NCBI GenBank assembly: GCA_903896585.1
Contig: CAITYI010000318.1
Location: 1-5,625 of the forward strand
Length of the DNA: 5,625 nt
Origin: an uncultured bacterium
Lineage (GTDB): Bacteria > Actinomycetota > Actinomycetes > S36-B12
Direction: 5' to 3'
Part shown: in pieces, positions 1 to 5,625 of the stretch
How positions within the stretch are numbered: position 1 is the first letter of the stretch
Layout of the letters: the number at the start of each line of letters is the position of its first letter
Program-made: the position numbers and the translations under genes
The notes under the pieces: generated by a model
What the model saw: the letters and a program-made list of their open reading frames with translations, nothing else
Database searches by the model: none
Told to the model about the DNA's origin: nothing

Positions 1-1822
1 CATGCAATCCGGCGATGACCCCGATCGATACGAGGTGCTTTTCCAGCCGGATACCGAGGGATACTGGAGTTTCACAATTACCGCCTGGGGAGATCCGTGG
101 AACACCTGGCACCACCAAGCTTCCATCAAAATTCCAGCTGGCTTGGACACGGATCTAGAGTTCACCGAAGGCGCCCAATTACTGCAATCAATAGCAATGC
201 ACCCAAAAACCCCACCAGACCAATCGGCAGTCCTTCAATCCGCCATTGTCACCGTCCTCAATACTTCCCTGCCCGCAAGTGTGCGGCTCGCCGCAGCCAC
301 GGACTCTGCTGTGATGGATATTGCCCAGGCAAATCCGATTCGCGAGTCACCCACATCATCTGGCCCATGGCCACTCCTCGTTGAGAGATCACGCGCCCTC
401 GTTGGAAGCTGGTACGAATTTTTCCCGCGAAGCGAAGGAGCAACTCTGGATCCACCACGGTCGGGGACATTAGCCTCGGCTGCTCGGCGGTTACCCCACA
501 TAGCCGCAATGGGCTTTGATGTCGTGTACCTTCCACCCATTCACCCGATCGGTGCGATAAATCGCAAGGGCCGAAATAACACGCTCACTCCCGGCAAGCA
601 CGACCCGGGGTCACCATGGGCAATTGGCTCCAAGGACGGTGGCCACGATTGCATACACCCAGATCTTGGTACCGTCGGAGACTTTAAGGAATTTGTCAAA
701 ACTGCCCATAAAGAAGGCCTCGAAATTGCCCTTGACCTTGCATTGCAATCCTCGCCCGATCACCCATGGGTGAAAGCGCACCCCGAGTGGTTTACGACCC
801 GAGCTGACGGATCAATCGCCTTTGCCGAAAACCCACCCAAGAAATACCAAGATGTTTATCCGTTGAATTTTGACAACGACCCGGAGGGTTTGTACGCAGA
901 AGTCGAAAGAGTCGTGCGCTATTGGATTGATCTAGGGATTGAAATTTTCAGAGTCGACAACCCACATACCAAACCGGTGTGGGTGTGGAACCGACTTATT
1001 CATGCAATTAACGCCACCCACCCACAGGTAATTTTCTTGGCCGAGGCGCTAACTCGCGCACCCATGATGCGGGTTTTGGCCGAACAGGGTTTCCAACAGA
1101 GCTACACCTACTTCACTTGGAAGACGAGTAAACAAGAAATTGAAGAGTATTTTGCTCAAATTGCTGGACCCATGTCGGCATACATGCGTCCGAATGTATT
1201 CACGAATACGCCCGATATTTTGCATGAATATTTACAATCAGGAATTCCAGCGGCATTTGCGATTAGAGCCACACTTGCCGCGACCCTTTCACCTACCTAC
1301 GGAATCTATAGTGGTTTTGAACTCTACGAGCATGTCTCATTGCGTCCAGGGAGTGAGGAATACCTTGATTCCGAAAAATTCGAATACCGGCCACGTGATT
1401 GGGAACTTGCACTGAAACAGGGTCGGACATTGGCCCCGTACTTGACTCGATTAAATCAGATCAGGCGCGATAATTCAGCCCTGCAATCGCTGCGCTCCTT
1501 GTGCTTTCATGCAACTGATTCCCCTGACATAATCGCGTACTCAAAGAGAGACCACTCGAACGTTGTTCTTGTGGTGTGCACCCTGGACCCACATCACGAA
1601 CATTCAACGACTGTGCACTGGAACATGCCCGTTCTGGGTTTGGGTTGGGATGCTGAATTCTCAGTTCACGAGGAACTCACCCAATCAAGTTGGCGCTGGA
1701 ATCCGCATACATTTGTGCGATTAAACCCCCATGAAAATGTGGCACACGTTGCCCGGGTTTCGAGTCCAGTTAACCCCCAGGCCGTTTTCTCGCGAAAAAC
1801 GCTCCCAAGATTTACCGCATGA
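1..1822 (+). CDS. glgE: GlgE, alpha-1,4-glucan:maltose-1-phosphate maltosyltransferase (5' truncated by window edge)
   Basis: GlgE moves maltosyl units from alpha-maltose-1-phosphate to the non-reducing ends of alpha-1,4-glucans in the cytoplasm (GH13 subfamily 3). 606 codons are visible. The ATG at position 2 is internal: the reading frame is open to base 1, and the text begins within the N-terminal beta domain ([14 protein letters not shown], then AWGDPWNTW). The catalytic residues, numbered from that ATG, are D319 in [10 protein letters not shown] (nucleophile), E348 in FLAEA (acid/base) and D405 in TNTPDIL. Their spacings of 29 and 86 residues match D394/E423/D480 of Streptomyces coelicolor GlgE1, so about 75 residues are missing and the full length would be near 680. 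N277, K280, Y282 and N320 fall where that enzyme holds the phosphate of the donor. [19 protein letters not shown] and SPDHPW are family motifs. About 20 residues (587-606) follow the usual end of the C-terminal beta domain. The stop overlaps the glgB start (ATGA), which points to one operon. The family call is very secure. Confidence 0.97.
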   Translation, partial: MQSGDDPDRYEVLFQPDTEGYWSFTITAWGDPWNTWHHQASIKIPAGLDTDLEFTEGAQLLQSIAMHPKTPPDQSAVLQSAIVTVLNTSLPASVRLAAATDSAVMDIAQANPIRESPTSSGPWPLLVERSRALVGSWYEFFPRSEGATLDPPRSGTLASAARRLPHIAAMGFDVVYLPPIHPIGAINRKGRNNTLTPGKHDPGSPWAIGSKDGGHDCIHPDLGTVGDFKEFVKTAHKEGLEIALDLALQSSPDHPWVKAHPEWFTTRADGSIAFAENPPKKYQDVYPLNFDNDPEGLYAEVERVVRYWIDLGIEIFRVDNPHTKPVWVWNRLIHAINATHPQVIFLAEALTRAPMMRVLAEQGFQQSYTYFTWKTSKQEIEEYFAQIAGPMSAYMRPNVFTNTPDILHEYLQSGIPAAFAIRATLAATLSPTYGIYSGFELYEHVSLRPGSEEYLDSEKFEYRPRDWELALKQGRTLAPYLTRLNQIRRDNSALQSLRSLCFHATDSPDIIAYSKRDHSNVVLVVCTLDPHHEHSTTVHWNMPVLGLGWDAEFSVHEELTQSSWRWNPHTFVRLNPHENVAHVARVSSPVNPQAVFSRKTLPRFTA

Positions 1823-1854
1823 CACCCGCTATGACACCTGCAATGTCACACGCC
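1819..1854 (+). repeat. Three near-copies of a 12-bp unit at the start of glgB
   Basis: The first 36 bases of glgB are three consecutive 12-base units, each opening with ATG: atgacacccgct, atgacacctgca, atgtcacacgcc. Units 1 and 2 agree at 10 of 12 positions, units 2 and 3 at 8 of 12. They encode [12 protein letters not shown]. The result is three in-frame start codons spaced 12 bp apart. This looks like an in-frame micro-duplication of the start region. Whether more than one ATG is used cannot be told from the sequence. Confidence 0.7.
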
Positions 1855-4002
1855 GAACTTCAACGTGTTCTCAATGGGACGCATTTCAATCCGCATTCCA
1901 TATTGGGGGCACATCCATCGGATGGATTTCTCACCATTCGGGCTCTTCGACCCGATGCTCGCAATGTGACGGTGTTATTCGAGGACACCCGCCATCCCAT
2001 GATTGAGGAAGTCCCGGGCATGTGGGTGGCCACCATCTCGCACAATGCAAATTCAGACATTCCCCGATACCAAATTGAAACGCTTTATGCGGAGTCCGAA
2101 GTTACCTCCCCCGACGGCTACCGTTTTTTGCCCACACTCGGTGAGGTTGATCTTCATTTATTGGCTGAAGGCCGACACGAGGAACTATGGAATGCACTCG
2201 GCGCCCATCCCTGTTCCGTGACTTTAGGTGAGGAGCAAGTTCCTGGGGTTCGATTCTCTGTCTGGGCACCCAATGCACAAGGCGTCCGGGTAGTGGGTGA
2301 TTTTAATTTCTGGAATGGCCAAATGCACCCCATGCGATCACTTGGATCTACCGGCATCTGGGAATTGTTTATTCCACACATCGCGGTTGGACCGGCCTAT
2401 AAATTCGCCATATTGGATCACCACGGCACCTGGCATTTAAAGGCAGATCCCATGGCATTCGCTACCGAAGTTCCACCCAAAACTGCTTCGCTGATTTATG
2501 AATCGAACTTTACGTGGACCGATTCGGAATGGATGCATCTGCGAGCCGAATCCGATCAACACACCCAAGCCCTATCTATTTATGAAGTCCACCTTGGCTC
2601 ATGGAGACCTGGGTTGACCTATGAACAACTTGCAATTGAACTCGTGGATTACCTCGCGACCACCGGATTTACCCATGTTGAATTTCTTCCCGTCTCAGAA
2701 CATCCCTATGGTCCCTCCTGGGGCTATCAAGTAACGTCCTACTACGCCCCGACAGCCCGACTTGGCACGCCAGACGACTTTCGACACTTGATCAATGCCC
2801 TCCATACGGCGGGCATTGGCGTCATTCTCGATTGGGTGCCAGCACACTTCCCCAGAGACATTTGGGCACTTGCCCAATTCGATGGCACTGCACTTTATGA
2901 ACATGCAGACCCTCGTCGCGGCGAACACCCGGACTGGGGAACTTTCATTTTTGACTTCGGCCGAAAAGAGGTGCGCAATTTCCTAGTTGCCAATGCGCTG
3001 TACTGGCTGGAGGAATTTCACCTCGATGGTCTACGAGTGGATGCAGTTGCATCCATGCTCTATCTGGACTATTCCCGTGAAGGTACCGATTGGCTTCCCA
3101 ATCAATACGGCGGACGCGAAAACCTCGAAGCCGCCTCTTTTCTGCAGGAAATGAACGCGACCGTTTACAAACGCGTTCCCGGCGCCATCACTATTGCTGA
3201 AGAGTCGACCACGTGGCCTGGCGTTACGCGCGCCACAAACCTCGGCGGACTCGGCTTTGGCTTCAAGTGGAACATGGGCTGGATGCATGACTCCCTCGGG
3301 TATGTCAAACACGAAGCAGTGCACCGTAAATATCACCACGATGAACTGACGTTTTCTCTCATGTATTCATTTAGTGAGAATTTCATTTTGCCGTTTTCTC
3401 ACGATGAAGTAGTGCATGGAAAAGGGTCCCTCATCTCTCGTATGCCGGGAGACCGATGGCAAGCTTTAGCCAACTTGCGCACCTACCTCGCATTCATGTG
3501 GGCTCATCCGGGTAAAAAACTTCTGTTCATGGGTTCCGAGTTCGCTCAATCTGCGGAGTGGTCCAGCGAGAGAGGTCTCGATTGGCATTTATTGCAATTC
3601 TCCGAGCACCAAGGAATTTTGAGCACCGTCCATGACCTCAACGTGCTGTATCGATCGGTGCCCGCAATGTGGGAACGCGATAACGACCCTCGGGGTTTCG
3701 AATGGATTGACGGTGAATCTGCCGCCACCAATATTTTCAGTTGGCTTCGCTGGTCGAACTCTGGACAGTGCATCGCCTTTGTCGCTAACTTCTCACCCGT
3801 GGTCCATCACGATTACCCACTTGGATTGCCACGTTCCGGACCTTGGCGGGAAGTGCTCAACACTGACTCGCATCACTATGGCGGTTCTGGTGTTGGAAAT
3901 CAGGGTCACATCACTGCACTCGATGCCAGCTGGAACGGCAAGCCGGCCATGGCCCGGATAACGGTGCCTCCATTGTCTGCAACATTCTTTATCCCAGAGT
4001 GA
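1819..4002 (+). CDS. glgB: GlgB, 1,4-alpha-glucan branching enzyme
   Basis: GlgB cuts an alpha-1,4-glucan chain and rejoins the piece through an alpha-1,6 bond, branching the polymer that GlgE extends (GH13 subfamily 9). At 727 aa it is about the length of Escherichia coli GlgB (728). In order: an N-terminal module (about 1-110, with [10 protein letters not shown]), a CBM48 beta sandwich (about 125-225, [22 protein letters not shown]), the catalytic barrel (about 250-610) and a C-terminal beta domain (about 620-727). The active site is intact: Y303 in [12 protein letters not shown]338 and H343 in LDWVPAHF, R406 and nucleophile D408 in GLRVDAV, acid/base E461 in [11 protein letters not shown]528 and D529 in [12 protein letters not shown]. 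All sit exactly three residues after the E. coli equivalents. The ATG at 1819 overlaps the glgE stop and no Shine-Dalgarno sequence is evident, so translation is probably coupled to glgE. In-frame ATGs at 1831 and 1843 are alternative starts; the family N-terminus only becomes recognisable after them, so the exact start is less certain than the identity. Confidence 0.98.
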   Translation: MTPAMTPAMSHAELQRVLNGTHFNPHSILGAHPSDGFLTIRALRPDARNVTVLFEDTRHPMIEEVPGMWVATISHNANSDIPRYQIETLYAESEVTSPDGYRFLPTLGEVDLHLLAEGRHEELWNALGAHPCSVTLGEEQVPGVRFSVWAPNAQGVRVVGDFNFWNGQMHPMRSLGSTGIWELFIPHIAVGPAYKFAILDHHGTWHLKADPMAFATEVPPKTASLIYESNFTWTDSEWMHLRAESDQHTQALSIYEVHLGSWRPGLTYEQLAIELVDYLATTGFTHVEFLPVSEHPYGPSWGYQVTSYYAPTARLGTPDDFRHLINALHTAGIGVILDWVPAHFPRDIWALAQFDGTALYEHADPRRGEHPDWGTFIFDFGRKEVRNFLVANALYWLEEFHLDGLRVDAVASMLYLDYSREGTDWLPNQYGGRENLEAASFLQEMNATVYKRVPGAITIAEESTTWPGVTRATNLGGLGFGFKWNMGWMHDSLGYVKHEAVHRKYHHDELTFSLMYSFSENFILPFSHDEVVHGKGSLISRMPGDRWQALANLRTYLAFMWAHPGKKLLFMGSEFAQSAEWSSERGLDWHLLQFSEHQGILSTVHDLNVLYRSVPAMWERDNDPRGFEWIDGESAATNIFSWLRWSNSGQCIAFVANFSPVVHHDYPLGLPRSGPWREVLNTDSHHYGGSGVGNQGHITALDASWNGKPAMARITVPPLSATFFIPE

Positions 4003-4025
4003 ACCTCAGCCGCACACAACAGAGC

Positions 4026-4051
4026 ATCTAGAACAGGAATCTAGAACAGGG
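4026..4051. repeat. 13-bp tandem direct repeat across the stop codon of the thioredoxin gene
   Basis: atctagaacagga (4026-4038) is followed at once by atctagaacaggg (4039-4051), identical at 12 of 13 positions. On the minus strand the second copy contains the last codons and TAG stop of the thioredoxin-TPR gene. The first copy lies just after the stop and carries another TAG-containing copy of the gene end. It fills a third of the 38-bp gap to glgB. Each copy contains the palindrome tctaga, so the pair could fold as a 6-bp stem with a 7-base loop (4027-4032 with 4040-4045). That stem is AT-rich and lacks a U tract, so I do not call it a terminator. Confidence 0.75.
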
Positions 4052-4919
4052 CATTTGCCAGCGACACTCTGGCGGCGGCAACATCAACGTGATCTCCCGC
4101 CAAAGTGAAGTAATCCACTGCACGAGTTCGCGCGGTATCCCGATCATTACCCGTAGACATTTGAACAGCCGAAATAATGTGTGAAAACGCACTTGTCCAA
4201 TCACCTTGGGCCGCAGCTAGGTCAGCGCGAATGAGAATGTCTTCATATGAATCACCTGTTGGCGTTGCTACACCATCGGTTCGTTCAAATATTTCACACA
4301 TGATGAATCCGCCACGAGCATCCATATCTGCCGGATCAGAGTCCAAAATCCCTTGATATTCAGCCTTGGCCTGGGTCCAGTCCCCTGCCTCGATGGCATT
4401 GACGGCTAAATCGAATCGCGGATCCACTTGATCCTCGACCACTTCTGGATCACTACCTTGTTCAGTGGACTCTGCGGGGACGCTCGGTAACAGTCCTTGT
4501 TCAGTCGCCAACTCCAAAAGCTTGTCAAATATTTGTCTGATCTGTTCTTTGGGATAGGCGCCCTGGAACAGCGGAATCAGTTGACCCTTAATCACAGCAA
4601 AAACAGATGGAATCGATTGCACCTGTAAAGCCTGTGCGATTTGTTGTTCAGTGTCTGCATCAACTTTGGCGATCAAGATTCTACCGGTGTACTCCTGCGC
4701 CAATTCTTCAAGTATCGGAGACAACTGCTTACATGGAGCACACCACTGCGCCCACACATCTAGTACAACAGGAATAGTTTGTGATTGTGCGAGAACTTTT
4801 GTCTCGAAATCAGCTGTGGTTACCTCGATGGTCAGCGAATTTCCCGGGTTGGCTGCCGCCTTCTTCTTGGCAGCTAATGCACCTAGGTCGACTGCTCCTG
4901 CAAATGACGGTGTACTCAT
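4041..4919 (-). CDS. Thioredoxin-TPR protein, CnoX/YbbN-like (Rv1324-type), with intact CAPC active site
   Basis: 292 aa with two parts. Residues 28-138 are a thioredoxin fold: WAQWCAPCKQLSP holds the redox pair C60 and C63, KVDADTE follows, and P104 in QSIPSVF is the cis-proline. Residues 139-165 are an acidic linker, and about 166-290 is an all-helical TPR-like region (for example AIEAGDWTQAKAEYQGIL and AAAQGDWTSAFSHII). There is no signal peptide or membrane segment, so it is cytoplasmic. The architecture is that of CnoX (YbbN), a chaperone-like holdase with a thioredoxin domain. E. coli CnoX lacks the full CXXC; here both cysteines are present, so thiol-disulfide activity is plausible. 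The N-terminal GAVDLGALAA is typical of actinobacterial members and supports the ATG at 4917-4919. The purine stretch aaggggaag ends about 10 bases upstream and could be a weak ribosome-binding site. The gene is convergent with glgB (38 bp) and divergent from the rrf2-type gene. Fold and family are secure; the cellular role is inferred. Confidence 0.92.
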   Translation of the reverse strand: MSTPSFAGAVDLGALAAKKKAAANPGNSLTIEVTTADFETKVLAQSQTIPVVLDVWAQWCAPCKQLSPILEELAQEYTGRILIAKVDADTEQQIAQALQVQSIPSVFAVIKGQLIPLFQGAYPKEQIRQIFDKLLELATEQGLLPSVPAESTEQGSDPEVVEDQVDPRFDLAVNAIEAGDWTQAKAEYQGILDSDPADMDARGGFIMCEIFERTDGVATPTGDSYEDILIRADLAAAQGDWTSAFSHIISAVQMSTGNDRDTARTRAVDYFTLAGDHVDVAAARVSLANALF

Positions 4920-4955
4920 GTGAAGTATTCTTCCCCTTGCTTATTCTCACAACAA
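4920..4955 (-). promoter_or_regulatory. Candidate promoter of the thioredoxin-TPR gene
   Basis: Read on the minus strand, TTGTTG (4955-4950) is followed after 17 bases by AAGAAT (4932-4927), which matches four of six positions of TATAAT. The next transcription start at a usual distance would be at or beside the ATG (4919), giving a leaderless or nearly leaderless message. Leaderless messages are common in actinobacteria. The rival reading is that aaggggaag (about 4930-4938) is a ribosome-binding site, which would need a promoter further upstream. The sequence does not decide between them. Confidence 0.25.
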
Positions 4956-4976
4956 CTTGAGGTGTTCCCTCAGAGT
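4955..4976. promoter_or_regulatory. Imperfect dyad at the centre of the divergent spacer; possible operator
   Basis: ACTTGAGG (4955-4962), a 5-base spacer tgttc, then CCTCAGAGT (4968-4976). The right arm is the reverse complement of the left with one extra G; the perfect core is TGAGG/CCTCA. The dyad centre is at about 4965 and the middle of the 95-bp intergenic region (4920-5014) is 4967. The site therefore lies almost equally far from both start codons, where a protein bound to it could act on both genes. The neighbouring Rrf2-type regulator is the obvious candidate ligand. No known Rrf2 operator consensus is matched, so this is a guess from position and symmetry. Confidence 0.35.
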
Positions 4977-4997
4977 ACATCGCGGCAAGGTTCTATC

Positions 4998-5003
4998 TAT
5001 GCT
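4998..5003 (+). promoter_or_regulatory. Candidate -10 element of the rrf2-type gene
   Basis: TATGCT fits the actinobacterial TANNNT pattern and would place the transcription start near 5010, four or five bases before the ATG at 5015. The bases directly before that ATG (cttctccc) are pyrimidine-rich with no Shine-Dalgarno sequence, which agrees with a leaderless or very short leader. No good -35 hexamer stands 16-18 bases upstream, so the support is weak. Confidence 0.3.
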
Positions 5004-5014
5004 TGACTTCTCCC

Positions 5015-5482
5015 ATGTATGTCTCTGCCCGAGCTGACTACGGCATGTGCGCCGTCGTTGAATTGACCCGCGCATATGAAAAGGCCCCAACCCAATTGGT
5101 GACCAGTGAACACATAGCTCAGTCCCAAGGAATACCGGCCAAGTTCCTCGAAGGAATTTTAAGGGAATTGCGACAGGCGAATATTGTCATGAGTAAAAGG
5201 GGACCTGAAGGCGGATATCGCTTGGCCTCAGCGCCTGACTCCATTTCGGTGGCAGACGTCGTACGAGCACTTGATGGTCCGCTTGCGGCGGTCCGCGGCC
5301 AACGTCCCGAGGATGTTGTTCACCCCGATAGTTCCCTGGTGGACGTGTGGATCGCCTTACGAGCTGCGATGCGCTCTGTGCTCGAGGAAATAACCATGGA
5401 TCAAGTTGTCAGCGGCCAATTCAGCGCGGCAATCGCGGAGCTGATCAATTCTCCTGGTGCTCGTCAGCGGAGAACTCGCTGA
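5015..5482 (+). CDS. Rrf2-family winged-helix transcriptional regulator without the Fe-S cysteine cluster
   Basis: 155 aa from the ATG at 5015. The N-terminus MYVSARADYGMCAV is the standard Rrf2 opening. A winged helix-turn-helix follows: SEHIAQSQGIPAKFLEGIL (about 31-49) with the recognition helix, then the wing SKRGPEGGYRLA (60-71). ISVADVVRALDGPL leads into the dimerisation helix around VWIALRAAMRSVLEEIT (111-127). Cluster-binding members such as IscR, NsrR and RirA carry three cysteines after the wing; here the only cysteine is C12, in the first helix. It is therefore probably not a classical Fe-S sensor, and the signal is unknown. A TTG at 5003 would add four residues (MTSP) and has caagg (4986-4990) 12 bases upstream; I prefer 5015 because the family usually starts a few residues before SARADY. 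The gene is divergent from the thioredoxin-TPR gene, and its last 38 bases overlap the end of an opposing gene. Confidence 0.93.
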   Translation: MYVSARADYGMCAVVELTRAYEKAPTQLVTSEHIAQSQGIPAKFLEGILRELRQANIVMSKRGPEGGYRLASAPDSISVADVVRALDGPLAAVRGQRPEDVVHPDSSLVDVWIALRAAMRSVLEEITMDQVVSGQFSAAIAELINSPGARQRRTR

Positions 5483-5625
5483 CAAGTAACTCCAATGCGC
5501 TGGCTTTACTGAGGTCACCTCCTGCCACCCGATGCGCAAGTTGACCCGCGGCCTCTCTGTTGTGAATTTGTCGGTGGGCTACTGCAATGGCACGCGCGAC
5601 AAGGTAGTCACGTAGACGTTGCTCG
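5445..5625 (-). CDS. C-terminal 59 codons of a minus-strand gene leaving the window; possible MeaB/ArgK-family GTPase
   Basis: Read on the minus strand from base 5624, the frame is open for 59 codons and ends with TGA at 5447-5445. The true start is beyond the right edge. The peptide opens EQRLRDYLVARAIAVAHRQI and continues AAGQLAHRVAGGDLSKASAL, then ELLVSEFSADEHQEN. It looks like two amphipathic helices with ordinary composition. The arrangement of a helix with scattered arginines, then xxVxxGxLxxxxAxxxLL, resembles the C-terminus of MeaB/ArgK, the GTPase that loads and protects B12-dependent methylmalonyl-CoA mutase. As I recall, genes of methylmalonyl-CoA metabolism lie near the Rv1324 homologue in several actinobacteria, which fits. 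The catalytic G domain is outside the window, so the product is only a suggestion; that a real gene ends here is much better supported. It is convergent with the rrf2-type gene and overlaps it by 38 bp. Confidence 0.55.
   Translation of the reverse strand, partial: EQRLRDYLVARAIAVAHRQIHNREAAGQLAHRVAGGDLSKASALELLVSEFSADEHQEN

Noticed and set aside
2..4. ATG at base 2 as the true start of glgE
   Set aside because: The frame is open to the edge and the protein begins inside the N-terminal beta domain. The spacing of catalytic residues implies about 75 missing residues.
97..3961. Open frames of 60-110 codons in other frames within glgE and glgB, on both strands
   Set aside because: They lie wholly inside two genes with intact catalytic motifs, show no recognisable domain and have no fitting ribosome-binding context.
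4027..4045. Rho-independent terminator between glgB and the thioredoxin gene
   Set aside because: The only stem is 6 bp of AT-rich sequence produced by the repeated tctaga palindrome, with no U tract on either strand.
4651..4923. 90-codon plus-strand frame opposite the thioredoxin domain
   Set aside because: It is antisense to the CAPC-containing coding frame and has no family resemblance; it is a shadow.
4960..4990. ECF/SigR-type promoter (GGAAC motif on the minus strand) for the thioredoxin gene
   Set aside because: GGAAC is present on the minus strand in the dyad region, but no GTT or CGTC box stands at the required distance.
5357..5539. 60-codon minus-strand frame opposite the end of the Rrf2 gene
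   Set aside because: Its composition is not protein-like, and a different minus-strand frame (ending at 5445) is open to the window edge with a more convincing sequence.
1..5625. Mobile element, CRISPR array, tRNA or rRNA, or unknown defence-type system
   Set aside because: Nearly all bases belong to recognisable housekeeping-type genes. No transposase, spaced repeats or RNA-gene sequence was seen.

Overview
The window reads as a chromosomal piece of an actinobacterium (Actinomycetota) of moderate GC content. I counted 48 to 60 percent in two sample lines and did not compute the whole window. The actinobacterial assignment rests on the GlgE maltosyltransferase, the glgE-glgB pair next to a thioredoxin-TPR protein (the same grouping as Rv1327c, Rv1326c and Rv1324 in Mycobacterium tuberculosis), and the actinobacterial style of the Rrf2 protein. 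A species cannot be named. The GC is lower than in most streptomycetes or mycobacteria.

Layout: (1) 1-1822, plus strand, glgE, missing about its first 70-75 codons at the window edge. (2) 1819-4002, plus strand, complete glgB, joined to glgE by an ATGA stop/start overlap, so the two almost certainly form one operon. (3) 4041-4919, minus strand, a 292-aa thioredoxin-TPR protein of the CnoX/YbbN type, convergent with glgB across only 38 bp that hold half of a 13-bp tandem duplication. (4) 4920-5014, a 95-bp divergent intergenic region with an imperfect dyad almost exactly at its centre. (5) 5015-5482, plus strand, an Rrf2-family regulator without the usual iron-sulfur cysteine cluster. (6) 5445 to beyond 5625, minus strand, the last 59 codons of a gene that runs off the window. 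It overlaps the end of the rrf2 gene tail to tail and resembles the C-terminus of the MeaB/ArgK GTPase family.

Function: GlgE extends alpha-1,4-glucan chains with maltosyl units from maltose-1-phosphate, and GlgB adds the alpha-1,6 branches. Together they are the polymerising and branching half of the GlgE pathway. The supply side (TreS-Pep2 or GlgC-GlgM) is not in the window and may lie upstream of glgE. The right-hand part is a stress and regulation module: a thiol-active chaperone-like protein divergent from an Rrf2 regulator that could plausibly control both through the shared spacer. The last gene, if it is meaB, would belong to methylmalonyl-CoA mutase maintenance.

I see no mobile element, RNA gene, CRISPR array or clearly novel multi-gene system. 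The less ordinary points are the unlisted overlapping 3' gene end, the short tandem duplications at the start of glgB and the end of the thioredoxin gene, the central dyad, and the cysteine-poor Rrf2 protein.
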